DNA of 64,000 nucleotides from Austropuccinia psidii (GCA_023105745.1 JALGQZ010000012.1:43207852-43271851), one strand, 5' to 3'; positions 34,621 through 47,876 are shown, counted from the stretch's first letter. Notes: generated by a model from the letters alone, not told the origin. A program made the numbers and translations.

Positions 34621-35152
34621 TGTCCTAAGTATATAATATAATATAATTAAATATTATAACCAAAAGTCGATATATCTATTAAAAATAATTCATTTATTAT
34701 TAAACAACTTATGATAAAAACATATCTTAATAATTATAATCAATTATAATTATTCTATTATTATCATATTCACCAATATTTATAGTAATTTGAATTTATA
34801 AGATCTTAATGAAACAATTATACATAAAGAATAATATTATCTAACCACATATATATAGTATAAATAGGGTGTTGGTAAACACACATAAGCTTTTAGTAAA
34901 AACACGTAAGCCCTTACGTGTTTTTGCTAAAAACCTATGTGTTTTTTCCAATTTATGGTAATAACACGTAAGTGACCTTATTTTTCAAAAAAATTCCTCA
35001 GGCTCAGTTTTGAGGATTTTTTTAATTTTTTTTTGCCATATTTTCCCGACTTGGCATGTCAATAAGCACAAATTTTTTCAAAAATTTTTTTTTGCCAAAT
35101 TTCACCAGTTTGGCCAATATGCCAAAATGGATTTTTTTTTTCAAAAATTAAT

Positions 35153-35530
35153 TTAAAATCTTCCCACTTATGAATTTCCTTCATTTTTTTTAAAATGAAG
35201 GGTTCATTGTGAAGAACAAAGCACCAGAATCCCATAATTTTGGGAATTTTTTTGGGTGGGACAAGTGAAGGCGCGAAAAGGGTTTTTTTTTCAAATGTTT
35301 TTTCCCGTCATTGTAATATGCCTATTTTTAAAAAGTGAATTTAATAACTTCCCACTTATGAATTTCCTTCGTTTTTTTTTTAAATTAAAGGGTTCAATCT
35401 GGACAATAAAGAACCAGAAGCTCATGAATGGGGAAAATTGTTTCGGTGGGACAACAAGTGAAGGCGCAATGAGTATTTGTTTTCAACTGTTTTTTTTCTT
35501 GTGTGTGATATGACTATTTTCAAGTACAAA
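35153..35530. repeat. Two tandem 188-bp units inside T2
   Basis: CCCACTTATGAATTTCCTTC occurs at 35163 and 35351. Downstream blocks repeat in order: AAGGGTTCA, ACCAGAA, GTGGGACAA, AAGTGAAGGCGC. The copies are clearly diverged. No coding sense seen. Confidence 0.8.
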
Positions 35531-35728
35531 AGTTCCACATGTTTGATAAAAAAGGAGACTGAGGTGGGATTTAAGCAATAAATATGACTGAGGAGGGGGA
35601 TAATTGGCATAAATTGTATATACAAAAATCATTCAATCAAAATCAACCTCCAAAATAGTGGGTTTTTTCTGAGAGGGGGGAGGAAGATTGGACAAATACA
35701 ACATTTTGTGTTTCTTAAATTTATCAGT

Positions 35729-36434
35729 TCACCCCATAGCTTGTGGTTGGGCATGAATCTCCCAGTTCACAGTAATGGGGGGGACTGGATAAACTTTAGA
35801 AATGATGATGTCCAAAGGAACAAAATGAGCACAACTATTCAAGAAGCAGATGAGATGGGGGGATTATCATTTGGAGGACAGAAATAAGCAAAAAAAGAAA
35901 AAGATTGGGCTGTGGAATAAAAGAAAACTGGTCTTTTATACTTATTTGCAATTGGATCCCCCATGTCAGGCATGGACATCCACTTGCTTTTTGGAGCCTG
36001 GCCAACATCTTCATACCATTCAATTATTTCCAAATAAGAGAATACTGAGGGAATTAAGGTGTTCATGGCTTCATAAAGGTCTTGATTTTGGTGAATTTCT
36101 TCAGCTAAGTCACCTCTGACATCAGCCCATTGATCTTGAGTCTTGTAAATGAAGTGGGATACTGTTCTGTAGCCACAGTTTCCATCACCCTGGACATTGA
36201 TGGCCTTGAAGGTGTATTTGAATATAAACTTGAGAAAGTCTTCTGAGCCAGTTATCTCATAAAATAAGCTCAAAAAATGAATAAATATCAAAATAAACAA
36301 CAGAAAATTACATTAAAAAGAATCAGAAACTCACAAACAGCTTGGAGCATTCATCAGTTGTGTGATAATTGCTTTGACAATTCTCACAGGTCAAGTCAAT
36401 TGCATCATAGATATTCAAACTAATTTTCAATCAA
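35729..36434 (-). pseudogene. OTU-like cysteine protease gene fragment with upstream zinc-knuckle exon
   Basis: OTU proteases are papain-fold enzymes, usually removing ubiquitin. The main open frame (36242 down to 35839) has INVQGDGNCGYR, with the catalytic cysteine codon at 36175-36177 in the family's DGNC signature, then WADVRGDL. The catalytic histidine block (HFVPL, codon 35825-35827) and the following PVPPI and NWEIH motifs lie in another frame, so a small indel near 35838 breaks the gene. Upstream, 36336-36434 encodes CENCQSNYHTTDEC, a CX2CX4HX4C zinc knuckle. Between them lies a 92-bp intron-like gap (GTGAGT donor at 36334, CAG acceptor at 36243), although the phases do not join cleanly. 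Such OTU domains occur in several transposon types, for example Helentrons; capture from a host gene is the alternative. Confidence 0.7.
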
Positions 36435-38407
36435 AAATGGGCCCAGGGAACCCCTTACGTGTTCTTACTAAAAACTTACGTGTTTTTACCAATTTATGGC
36501 CAAAACATGTAAGCTCTTACAGGTTTTTACCAATTTGCTTAGGTGTTTTTACCAACACCCTATAAATATTATTTATAGAATAGATATGAAACACACTGTG
36601 AAGAGATAATTCTTATAGAGAAATTATGTATAAAAAAACTAGTACCAGATAAAAAAGATATAGAAATTTAAAGAAAACCTACTTATACTAATTATTTAGT
36701 ACAATAAGTAAACCCACAATAGTTATAGTATTAAATAATGTTTATGGGCTAAAGAAATGCCAATAATTAATATTTAAAAAGGTAAAACAACCCTTTGTGA
36801 GAAAGAAAAAGAGTATTTAAGAGTTTTGAAGAGGAATTTGTGTATTTTAAGACATATTGAAGACAATAACTCTATAAGATAAAATGTCTTATTGGCGATT
36901 ACAACAATAATATGAATTTTATGATTTCAATTCTTTGATTTAAAATTTTTAAAGAGTAAAATACTCAAGAATTACTTCTCATAATAAGCTCTGTTATTTA
37001 ATAAAGCTTTACTTGTTTGAATTTCTAATATGATTCTAATGATAATTTGTTATTGGCAAAAACAGTGATGAAAAGGCTGTTTTTATGCCTGAAGAACAGC
37101 TCTCATGATTAATAATGGATTTAGAAGGTTTTCTCAAGAAAAAATGAAAATCCAAGCTTGAAAATAAGGTTCTTAACTTCAGGTAGCTTGTTTTTTTAAT
37201 TTAAATTTGGAGTTACCAGTGTTATTCTTAGCTCACACTAACTTGAATCCTCTTTTGGGTTAATTATTTCAAGCTTAAATATAAAATAATCTTCTTTATA
37301 TCAAATTTCATCACATGAACAACCAAAACATAAATTTTCATGCAGGAATTGTCTAAGCTTAATTTTTAATCCATTTTTAAAGAAATCTTAATTTTTTCAA
37401 AAATAATAAAAAACTAAATTTAAAGGCTAATTACCACTTAAAACTGTTTCAAAAAGATACTTGAAACTTATTTTCTACAAATTTAACATTGTATTGTAAG
37501 CTGTATGGTATTCTTAAGCAAATTAATTAAGAATTGGAGCTTTACATTTTTTTAAAGTTACTGCTATCTTTCCACATAAATTAGAAATACACACCAAACC
37601 TTAACTTTCATAATGTTTTGACACTTGTGATTCTAAATTTCTAAGCCAATTTAAGCTTTTTGAGCTTTTGCAAGCTTTGACAGTTCTTAAAACCTTGATT
37701 ACAACCTTGCACAATGGGATTTACCCTTTGTCAGCTTTAAATTACTGTCCAAATTGGGATAAAACCAGTTTAGACTTTAATCTTTCATCAAATCAAAGCG
37801 TAAAATTTATATAAGGTTCAAAATCCACCAATACAAGTGGAAAACTTGATTGAGTCTTTTCAGATACCAAAAACTGGGTAACCTGGCCCTATTTGGTATT
37901 TTTCATTTGTCCCGCCTTTTTGTGTGGTTTTTGCCCTTTTATTTATTTAAAGCCATACTATGTCCTTAAACCACTTTAAATTGAGCTCATGCAGAATTTG
38001 AATTCTTTATGGAAAATACTTAGCCACTTTAGTAAATATACACCACACCTCAATTTTGACTAAAGTTTTGGTAAGTTTGCATAAACCTTATGAAACCTTA
38101 AATTTAAACTTATTGAAGCATAAATTGAGAAATTTTGAAAGGTGTTAAAGTATTTTCAATTGTTCTTTGAGATTCTCAAGTCTTCTAATAACATGAGAAA
38201 TATCCATTTTTGGGTATAACACCCTATGAGTCTACCCTAGGTTATTTTTGGTGTAGAATCCAAAAATCACTTAATGAGTAAAAATTTGTTTATTTTTGTT
38301 TATTTTTGTTATAAATTCAATTGATAAGTATGCTTAAGACTAAATCAACTTCATAAAGAGTTTTTTGTGGCCATATGTGTATTTTATACATATCTCACAG
38401 GCTCACA

Positions 38408-40170
38408 TTCCCTGCCACCAAAGAAACTTTTTACTGCAATTTTTCATTGAATAGTATACCCCCAATTGAATTTGGTCTCTAATTATAATTTAAAGTATGT
38501 AAAGCACACAATCAAAACCTTTTATTGAGGAATTGATCTTATCTCATGTATGAATCTTCTGATAAGCTTTCGTGAATCATTTATCTTACTTTCTGAAAGC
38601 CACTAATCTTCATTTTGTGGGTTTCTGTATCTGAATAAGTATTCTATTTCCTTTTCACCCCTAGGTCTTCTTTCTTTCAAGAATCTAAGCACCTTTTTGT
38701 CTTTACTTTGATCAAGTGGTGGTATTTCCAACGTTGTTTCATTTCTTAAAGGAAATAATTCCATATCACTTGAGGTATAATGCTTTACTAGACTAACAGG
38801 AAAATTTGGATGTTCATTTTCCAGTCCTCCTTACAGTTCTACTTGTACTGCATTTTACCCATGAAGGGATTTAATGATAAGTTGTCCTGAAAAGGGGTAT
38901 TTCCATTTATTTGGTCTTTTAATATTATCGAAGGTCATTTTTGACACTAATATTAAGTCCCCCACTTTGAATTCTGGGGTCTTATGACTTTTATCCCACT
39001 TTTTTTCAGAATATCCAAAGGCATCAGTCATGTTTTGACTCACATGCTGTTTCACTTTATCAAGGAGCAATTTAGATCTTGAATTAGTTGGGTGAATATC
39101 CACTAAGTCTTTGCTCAAAGTATCAACTGGAAGTTAATGGTTCCTTCCTTTTTCCACCATTTCAGGAGGTTTTCATGTTGAATCTTGGATGGAAGTCTTT
39201 TAGGCTAATTCCAATGCTGGTGTAAGTGTAAACCAATCATGGGTAACACAATCAAAATCCTTAAGCTCCAGGCCATAAGCACAAAATATTATGATAATTT
39301 CCTCAAGGGTCTGAATCATTCTTTCTGCTAATCCATCAGTTTGTGGATCTTAATATGTTTAGAATGATAGTTTTTCACTCAAAGTCCTATGCCAATTTGT
39401 CCATAAGCCTGATGTAAAGCTTGGGTCTCTAGCACTAATGACATTTTTAAAGAGACCAGTATGAGATATTACTCTGTTCCAAATTAAAAGAGATGTATCC
39501 ATATCTGTTTCATATTTATGGAATTGTAAAATGATTATAGTTTTGCTGTACCTGTCTACAATAACAAGACATGCATTGTAGCTTTCTTCACCACCAGGTG
39601 CTAAGGCAGTTACTCAATCAATATGAATCACTTCCAATGGGGTACTTTGTTCTTTGATATGAATCATTAAAGCAAATATTTGACCAGTAGCTTTATTGGC
39701 CTTTTGACACCTGTCACAACTATGACAGTACTCAATGAAATCTTTTCTCCAAGATGGTCACCCAGCACAAGTCTTAATTCTTTCAATTGCTCTGTCTGCA
39801 GACAGATTTCCACAATAAAGTTTTTTGTGGCACTCTAGTAATATTTTACTAATTAACATTTTACAATCACAAATGTGTGTTTAGACCAATGATACAAGAT
39901 TCCATCAAATAAATGGAATCTTTCATTATCATATGATGTTTTCCATATATCGTCCAAAGAATAAGCCAAACTGAATCCTATCAGAGCATAACCACCAAAA
40001 TAAAATTTAAAAAATGAAAGGTTACACTAAGCTCATTTGGTGGCAAAAAAACCTTCATCCACATCCTTTCTTTGTGTAGGGTCTTTTAACATTCAGTACT
40101 TTTCAAGAGGATATTTTCAATTAATTTCCAAAGTTTTATCAAAAGTAGCTACGAGAACTGAACTTAAGGT
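38408..40170 (-). pseudogene. pol: B-like pol remnant (integrase, RNase H edge) of D2
   Basis: The minus strand carries decayed pieces colinear with the B pol at 47740-49300. From high to low coordinates: an HHCC-like end with SCDRCQKAN (about 39700), an integrase core with HGGEES-type surroundings and ACLVIVDRYSK (about 39560), DPQTDGLAERMIQ (about 39330), and an open 87-codon integrase C-terminal piece (38855-39118, KDLVDIHPT, WDKSHK, FKVGDLILVS). A weak chromodomain-like end is at 38590-38790. Many stops and frameshifts. Similarity fades above about 40170, so RT, protease and gag cannot be placed. Confidence 0.78.
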
Positions 40171-40864
40171 CTCAAAGATTAATACACCAAGAAAAAAGCA
40201 CATTTTGTCAATATAGTATGAATGCAAAGAAATTTGTTTTCAACCCACTACTTTGGATAGTTCAAGGTCATTAGATTAATTTCCCAACTTTCCAATGTAT
40301 ATTACCTGTAAGCTTCAAATAAAGCTACTGGATTTATTTTTACTCTTTTTACTTTCATTTTTTGATATTTAATACTGATATAATTGGGTAAGGAATTTCC
40401 AAATTTCATTTTCTTTTCAGTGGATGTTTATTTTAATATACTTCCTAGCTTTTTTAATTCCTTTTGGGGAGTTTGAAGCATTTATTGAAGAATTCAATTT
40501 GTTCTGGATTTTCAAAATGTCTTTCTGATTGATCTTAGTACTTTCTACTTTATGTTTGTTAAGAAAATTGACATTCTTGTTTCTTCAATTATTTGAAGTT
40601 ATTAAATGTAATTTCTTCTTCAATTACCCTTACTTCCTGAGGGTCCCTGTGACAGTTAAGATCTGTGATTAATTCATTATGGTCATATAATAAAATAATA
40701 TAGGGTAAAACATACGGCTAAACTAATTGTACAAATATGACTATGATTTATATTTATTGATAATAATTATGAAGATAGATTCTTTTTAAAGGTTTTACCA
40801 TTTTAAATATTTTTATACTGGTTTTTCAATTTATTATGACCTCTAACATAATATAATTTAAGCC
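40171..40864. other. Unassigned stretch
   Basis: Nothing recognisable. It may be degraded interior of the D2 element, but no motif supports that. Confidence 0.35.
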
Positions 40865-41545
40865 ACTGTTAGATACTACTATGTACCAAGCACTAAAAAT
40901 CCTTCGACAGTTTGGTAATGGATAAGGGCATTTCCTTCAGAAAAAATATTAAAAAGCTGAATCTTATTGGGTGAACTCCACTTTGTAGCTTATGAAAATA
41001 TTCCCAAATATTATGTAGTAGATATATAGAATAGGTTAGAGCCCCATTATCCACTATGAGTCATAGAATAATGATAAAAGCTAATAAAATACTTTATGAA
41101 TGAAAGAATGTACCTCAGAAAAAATATCAAGAATCTGAATTTGTCTTTGTGAGCTCCACTTGCGAGGTGATAAGATGAGTTTTGAATAATTGTCTAGTAG
41201 ATTCATAATATATTTCTGACCACTTTGAGCTACTATAATCGATAAAAAATAAAGAAACTAGGATAGTCCTTGATGGGTGAAGGGATTTCAGCGAGAAGAA
41301 ATTCAGGAAATTGAAGTTGACTGTGTTACCTCCGCCTTTGAGTCAATAAGAGCATCTTTTGATAATTACTTAGTAGGCTTATAAACTTATTTGGACATTT
41401 TTTAGCTACTATTATCAATAAATACTAAAAACCCACTGAAATATTTGATGGGTGAGTTAATGTCCCTCAAATAAAATATTAAAGGCTGAATTTTGTTTTG
41501 CAAAATCCACTTTAGATCTGCGGAAAAATTAAGAAAGGGGAAGAA
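40865..41545. repeat. Degenerate tandem array, unit about 177 bp, four copies
   Basis: Anchor motif CTACTAT (and CCACTAT) recurs at 40877, 41051, 41230 and 41406, spacings 174, 179 and 176. Within each unit a second block follows the pattern ATGGGTGA...TCAGAAAAAATAT...GCTGAAT..TG, and the first two units share TGAACTCCACTT/TGAGCTCCACTT. The copies are strongly diverged and have no coding frame. Confidence 0.75.
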
Positions 41546-44269
41546 AGATCCTCTATCTATAGGTTTTGGGCCACTATAGGAGCATCAAGAAATGGGACTT
41601 GAAACATTTCTAGTCTCCAATCTGGCTTCTTATTATGTGAACTGTATCATTAAATAAGGCTTGATGTTGTTGAGCTATTTAACCTGTATTTTGATTTAAT
41701 TCTCCGATTTGTGGGGAAATTGTTACGTTTTCTATTATAGTTTTTAGGCTTAATGTGAGGTAATTTTCATTCAATTGAGCTGCTTAATAACTTATCTCTT
41801 TATTATTACTAACAAATTTTATTTACAACTAATCAGTCTAATTAATTACTCAAAAATATGCAATTTGTTGCTGATATTTTTTATCACCTTCCTGAATGTT
41901 TCATTAATTTTTACTATTAATATATCTTCTTCTCTCCTTCATTACCATTTGAAATAACTTATTTTAATTACCTAAGTCTTACTCTATGAATAATTGCTTG
42001 TGGTATTAATACCACATTCTTATCACCATTCTCTTTATTATTAATCTAATATCCCTTATGGGATGAATTCATCTCCTATATCCAAGACCAGCCTTTCACC
42101 AAAAATAACAAGTTTATCTTTACAGGAAGTTTTGATTAATAGCCTATCAAATGTTTTTAGCTTCATTTTTCTACCTTGAGCTAACTATTATGAATTATTG
42201 ATACCATATCTCACTTTTTATTCTAGAAATTAATCTTTAGTTGAGCTAATTCCTAGCTAAAAATTACTTCAAGTGATCCAAATTCATCTTTTCTTATTAG
42301 TTTAACCCTATTAAGATACAACTCGGCTACAAAGGATTTTTTTATGCATCCTCATTATACATATGATCCTTAGAGAAGCTGTAAAATTAAAATAAGTACA
42401 GAGAAATGAAATTATTTTAAATAATTTTGGGAGAAAAACTCCACCTTGCTTTGGAATCCTGAATGGTAGAGTTTTTTAAATCATGACGTTTATTTTTTAT
42501 TTACTTATAAGATTTTATAGCTTATAATTAACATCAACATACCTATATACCCTCATATTGGAATGTAATAGCACCTCAAGTTGAATGGAAGGTGTTTTCA
42601 AACTGAAAAAATACTTTTATGGTCCATGAAGCCTATATGCTATAGTAATACCACAATTTTTAAAGAAAGAGAACATTATTTCTAATAATTTCAGTAAATT
42701 TCCTTACGCCTCAAATGTAATTCCAACACTCATATTTATCTTCCATTAATGTGTGTTTTAAAATATCTTTTTATAGGAAAACAATTCTTTTTGTAGTTTC
42801 TGAGCTTCAATATGAAAACTCCTGTTCTCGTGTTGCTTGTGAAACGTTTTCCAAACTTTATTGCGCACCTGTATGAAACCAATATTATTGATTACCCATG
42901 AAGATTGTTTGTCATTCTCAAATGAATCTATAAGAAAAAAGGCAAATTGGAACAGTTTTTTCCTTGAAAACAGATCCAAAAAAAGACCATTCACAAAGCA
43001 TTATAGCTGACTCATATTAAATGTATGGGGAAGTATTCTTCAAAACTTCCTTTCAAAATTCAGATCTTTGTGTTTAATCAAAAATTTTATATGACCATTT
43101 TTGGAATTTCTTTTCATTAATTTTGGAATCATCATTTTCTAGATACAAACCCAACTGAAAGTTCATTTGAAAATTTCTCCTTACTTTTATACTAGTATAA
43201 GACTTCCAAACTTAAAGATTCATTTATCTATTGGCTAAATATTTTTCTTTGAACATATTTTGAGGAAGAATTCCCTTTGATAGATTGATCAAAATATAAA
43301 ATCTGACACTTTTGTGGCTACAATAGTCATTAAGAGAATGACCAAAAAATGAAATACCAAACCAATTAGCTTTATAGCATATATTTTGATAGTAACAACA
43401 GACAAACAGCTATAGATGCAAAATGATCATTCAAGGATGGCCCCCCTAAAAGCTCCTTTAAAAGGGATAACTTCGTAACAAAATCCAAATATATATAAAC
43501 CCATTTCACTATTATTAGTTTAATTGAATATTATTGTATATTTGGTCATTTTAACAAAAATTTGGGGTGATAGCTTGGTTTGAATGTTTTTTTCAGGAAA
43601 ATTACTTAACTAAAGGCTTTCATATGTGTATTTTTCATTCTTCTTTGTGAATATTTTGTTTTATGTTTGTTTAAGGAGCTCCCTTTAATGATATAACATC
43701 AAATATTTTTAGTACAAAAGACCAACCTGGATAGGTGATGATGAATTTCTTTGAAAATTCAATACACGGGCTCCAGAGAGTAAAAATGAGGTGGAAAAAA
43801 AAGAAAGATTTTGCGATTGATGTGGGAGAGGAGGGAAGGAATTTACAAGGTGGAAAAGTTGTGAAAAAATTATTTATGAAAGACATAATTAAAATTGGGA
43901 ATTGAACCTGTGAAATTAAAAGGAAAGACTCCCAGGGCTATGAATATTCAAATTCAAAAGGGGTAATTAAGATGTATATGAATTTAGAAGATATATGGCT
44001 GAAAGAATCACTATTAGATATGCATATTCATCTAGCTGATGCCACAAACCATATCTAATTAGTAATCTTATCAGCGTGGTTAGAACTTTCATCTTGTGTT
44101 AAAATTGATTGAATTTGAAACCTACTTTCAATCATTCATTAACTTAAGTAAAATAGCTTTTTGAATTTCTTCAAGTAAACCCTTCAATCTTAATAATTCT
44201 ACCTAAGAGGAAGAAAAACTATCTGAAAATAACAATTTTTTTCCTTCAACTCATTGTAGCCTTGAGAAT
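41546..44269. other. Unassigned AT-rich stretch
   Basis: No LTR end, domain or RNA gene is recognised in 2.7 kb. Short frames (for example 42758-42994 and 43671-43886 on the minus strand) have no support. It ends at the family C LTR; AGAAT (44265-44269) is the candidate left target copy. Confidence 0.4.
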
Positions 44270-45657
44270 TGTCAGCCTGTGACTCAAAGCCAGAGAACAA
44301 GCATGACAGCCAAAATACCATAAACCAATGGTAGAGCCAAGATACCACCAAAACAGCTCAAAAAGTATCAAAATAAAGGGGAAATTCACCCCTTTCCAAA
44401 TATACAAGTCCCATAATCATAGGCCAAAGAATAACAAAGCTATTCCTGCTCAAAGTTGTTGCTGAGCATAAGCCTTTTTTTTTCACCTCTGATCTGAAAT
44501 CAAGAAAAAGAAGCTTAACCCAATAAAATGGGTATTAAAAATGAAGATCCAAGTAAGGGCTATCCAATGGTACTAGCCAAATTTAACTAGCATCAGAATT
44601 ACTGAAGTTATGACCAAAATAAGGGCAAAGAAGGGGGAATAAAATATTCACCTCTCATCTAACTTCCACGGTTTTTGTGTGAGGTACCTAAAGTGGGGTA
44701 TTTTTGTAAAAAGAACAATCAGGGATATCTGATGGTGCCATCAATTTTCCCATATCCTATCTAGAGCAAAAGTATGGGACAAACAAGCTCCAAATAGATT
44801 TTAAGAAAATCATACATATGCACAAAAATTTGTGTACATGGCATAACTTTGCCATATTTAATGATAGCCATACCAAATGAGGTACCATTGTTCAGAAAAC
44901 AAGTAGGGCTACACAATGAACCAGCATTGAGATTGATATCTCAAAATCTGACAAAGCTATGGCTGTTTTAAGGTCAAAGCCGCACAATTAGACCAATACA
45001 ACCTTCCTGTGGGATATTCTTGCATAATTATGATTATGAGGTGTCAAACAGATGAATAAGCCTTTTAATACTTCAATACCTCATAGTTTGGCCAATACTG
45101 GGGTCCTTTGCAGCATTCTACATGTCATATACTTCAGAAGAGGGTTATCTGGTCCCCAGATGAAAATTTTCACCCTGTATTATTGAAAACTGCCCAGATG
45201 TGGTTTCAAAACCACATCTGAGCCCAATACAGGTTATACAGTCCTAGGAAGTGACAAATCTTCTCTTCCTCTATGTGGAAAGGTCTAGAAGCCTTTCACA
45301 CCCAATTTTAGGATAAAAAAGGACCTTTTCAGCACCAGAAAAGGTTTCCTCATCCTGCCCTTCAATTCCTATGTAGTACAACTGTCAAAAGAAGTTATAA
45401 TCTTGGAAAATAATAAGGTATAATTATAATTTGAACTATTTTAGTCTTTATTATTGTAATCCAACAGGTAAAGCTGCACACAGGGCTTTCAACCATGCTC
45501 ACCACCACTATTCCACAATAGTAAAGCCCTGAATATTTTTTTTATCATCCCTTAATATCATTAATAAACCTTTTCTGTACTATCTTCACCAGTTCACAGT
45601 CATAGTTAATGCTTGTAACTACTCATTAATAAGCTTCACTATAGACTCAGCCTGACA
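44270..45657 (+). repeat. 5' LTR of family C element (C1)
   Basis: It begins TGTCAGCCTGTGACTC and ends GACTCAGCCTGACA, 1388 bp, and aligns with 58042-59480. It contains a conserved hairpin at 45196-45219. Confidence 0.9.
45196..45219. repeat. Conserved hairpin in C LTR (C1)
   Basis: Arms AGATGTGGTTT and AAACCACATCT are perfect complements around a 2-base loop (CA). The same hairpin is unchanged at 58996-59019 in a diverged LTR. Confidence 0.75.
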
Positions 45658-45676
45658 TTTTGGGGGCCTGGCTGTG
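45658..45676 (+). promoter_or_regulatory. Primer-binding site of family C
   Basis: TTTTGGGGGCCTGGCTGTG follows the LTR directly. The same 18 bases, TTTGGGGGCCTGGCTGTG, follow the LTR of family B. I cannot name the primer tRNA. Confidence 0.6.
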
Positions 45677-45796
45677 CTTTTTTGGATTTTTGGACCTTTT
45701 TACGCATAAAAATGAGTTTTTTCTTATTTTTCTTTTATTTCCAACATTTTCTTTCTTTTTTTGGGCATAATTTAATTGAAGAATAAATTATAATAT

Positions 45797-47739
45797 TGTA
45801 ACGTTTTACTATGAAACAATAAGTAAAAATTATTAAAATTTTACTTATTGTACTTTGAATGTCCTTATAAATAAAAGAAATAAGATAAAAAATAATCCTA
45901 ATAATAAAGAATTATTATAGTTATTGCGTAAAAATAATTATATTATTAAATTAATATATTGATATAAGATAATTAACCTATTTAAAAGCACTTTATTATT
46001 GTTACCAACAAATAATAGAGGCGTTAAAAATTGGTTTTTATGAATAAAAAACAATTAATAACAATAATATTACAAATATTAAAGTTATTTATTAATATAA
46101 ATACTAATTATATTAATATAAGAGTTATTAAAATAATAATAAACAGAAATTATTATAAAAGGGAAAATAACCTACTTTTAACCTACTTTTAATATAATAA
46201 TTTTGAAAGATTTTATTCCAAAATTATGTAAATACAATTTATGCAAACTTTATTTACAATAAAAATAGAGAAATTACAAATATTCTTTACTTTTTATGTG
46301 GAAATTGAGTCAAAGAGATTTTTGAACAAAAACAATTGAATAATTGATGTAATCACGTCAAGATTGATGATTATCATAAATATGATGTTTCGTCTTTGAT
46401 AATATAAAAGTTTTATATATAAAGAATAAAAAATTTACCTTTTGATTTAATTATTTTAGTGTTTGTTAAGCATCTGGGGGGAAAATAAAGTGAAAAGAGC
46501 TCTATTTATAGTAAATACCTCGTTTCTAGAGTCCAGAAGGCTTTTAGTAGACGTGTAGTGATTCTTTCTGCTATAAATGATCAATATTTTAAGGTTTATT
46601 CATGGTTACATCATGATCAAACCATCTTATCTCATTATTATGCCATTATTTAGAGTTATCACTTTAACTGCAAGTTTGATGACATCATAGGCTTGGCAGA
46701 AGCCTAAACTTCGTGGATTTTGTTAGTGTTAATCATAATCTAATAGTATTCATAAGTTTTATCACTTATGTGACTGTTGAACTTAAAATAAGATTACAGT
46801 GAGTGATCATAAATGATCAAAATTAAGCTTAAACTTTGATCATTAATAAATTTCAAGTCATACATGCTAAAGCTATTCTGAGAGAGGATTCTGATAGCTT
46901 GGCATGTCCTTATTGAACTTCCAAGAGAATTTCATTACATCATTAAAACTCTATTTTTGATGATTTTACTTGTAACTAATTTTTTCTGTCAAAATTCAAT
47001 ATTTTAAGCTTCGAAACATGATTTCAAGGGGTTATACCTTGTATATTAAAATAAAAAATACATAATTCTTCACATATGAGCTATTAGAGTCTGACTGTCT
47101 AATTTTTTCTAACTTTGGACCACTTTCACAACAAAGTGGTCAACAGCTCTATTGATTTTATCCAATAATCCATTACAAGATTTAACCTTGTTTATAGCTT
47201 GTGAAATAAATTTCATATCTTTATTCCTACAGTAATTAGGTGATGACTTTCTTTTTGGCCTATCTCTCTATCTTGGATATTTCAAGAGACATTAGCTAAA
47301 AACCATGAATATATGCATTGACCAAAAAAGTGCATATATTCAGCTTAATTCTTTAAGTATTGACTTTAGAGATTTGCTTTATAATTGTTTTATGTGTAGA
47401 GGCTCATGAGAAATCCAATGATTCAATTTTTTTCACATATTGTTTCATTGGTTTCTGAGATAAATGAGGTTTTGTACCTTTTTTAAGACATTACTACTTA
47501 TAATTCAGTAATTATTGACTTTCAGATATGCCATAAAAATAACATATGGGTATTTTACCATGAGGAATCTAATGTTTTATTTTCTTTCAAATGTTTATTC
47601 ATTAGATTCTGAGTTAACTCAGATTTTGTACTTATTTATGGTATTTTACTAATTTTTGAGATAATTATCATAAGTATAATTATTATAGAAATTTTGCTGT
47701 GACCTTTTTGGATATGTGGTCATATCTCAAAGGCTCACA
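45797..47739 (-). repeat. 3' LTR of family B element
   Basis: 1943 bp on the plus strand from TGTAACG to AAAGGCTCACA. It contains the B stem-loop at 47307-47341. Confidence 0.93.
47307..47341. repeat. Conserved stem-loop in B LTR
   Basis: Arms GAATATATGCA (47307-47317) and TGCATATATTC (47331-47341) are perfect complements around a 13-base loop. The other LTR has the same at 55856-55890. Confidence 0.75.
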
Positions 47740-47750
47740 TTCCCTACCAC
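47740..47750 (-). promoter_or_regulatory. Polypurine tract of family B element
   Basis: On the coding strand GTGGTAGGGAA directly precedes the 3' LTR, after a run of T. The D2 element has GTGGCAGGGAA at the same place. Confidence 0.7.
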
Positions 47751-47876
47751 AAAAAAAAGATTGCACCACAATCTGATATAGTTCATTAGGGTATCATCCA
47801 CTGTCCTACCTCTTCAATAGACTTTGTTAGTCTTGAGGCTCAATAATGCTTGATTTTTCTATTCTTTAGGTTTTCT

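Larger units (their letters stand above)
34866..36561. mobile_element. TIR element T2 carrying an OTU-protease gene fragment
   Basis: It shares the terminal AGGGTGTTGGTAAA with T1 at both ends, has ATAAAT on both sides (34860-34865 and 36562-36567), and has a subterminal hairpin at 34895-34928 of the same AGTAAAAACACGTAAG type. At 1696 bp it is three times longer than T1. It contains a 188-bp duplication and, on the minus strand, a broken gene with a zinc-knuckle and an OTU-like cysteine protease. No transposase is visible. Confidence 0.8.
34621..38407 (-). repeat. D-type LTR (D2), 3' LTR of a minus-strand element, interrupted by T2
   Basis: It starts TGTCCTAAG and ends TCTCACAGGCTCACA. Next comes TTCCCTGCCACC, the polypurine tract seen on this strand, then pol remains. 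Without T2 it is about 2.1 kb. Sequence similarity places it near the S LTRs and, at its end, the B LTRs. Confidence 0.72.

Noticed and set aside
41570..41750. Possible gag piece of the D2 element on the minus strand (a frame with an ISPQIGELNQNTG-like stretch)
   Set aside because: The helical, Gln/Asn-rich wording is suggestive but contains stops and does not align clearly with the B Gag. It is too weak to list.
42445..42475. Short similarity to the start of the B leader exon (CCTGAATGGTAGAG)
   Set aside because: Only about 20 bp of loose match; no frame or splice sites around it.
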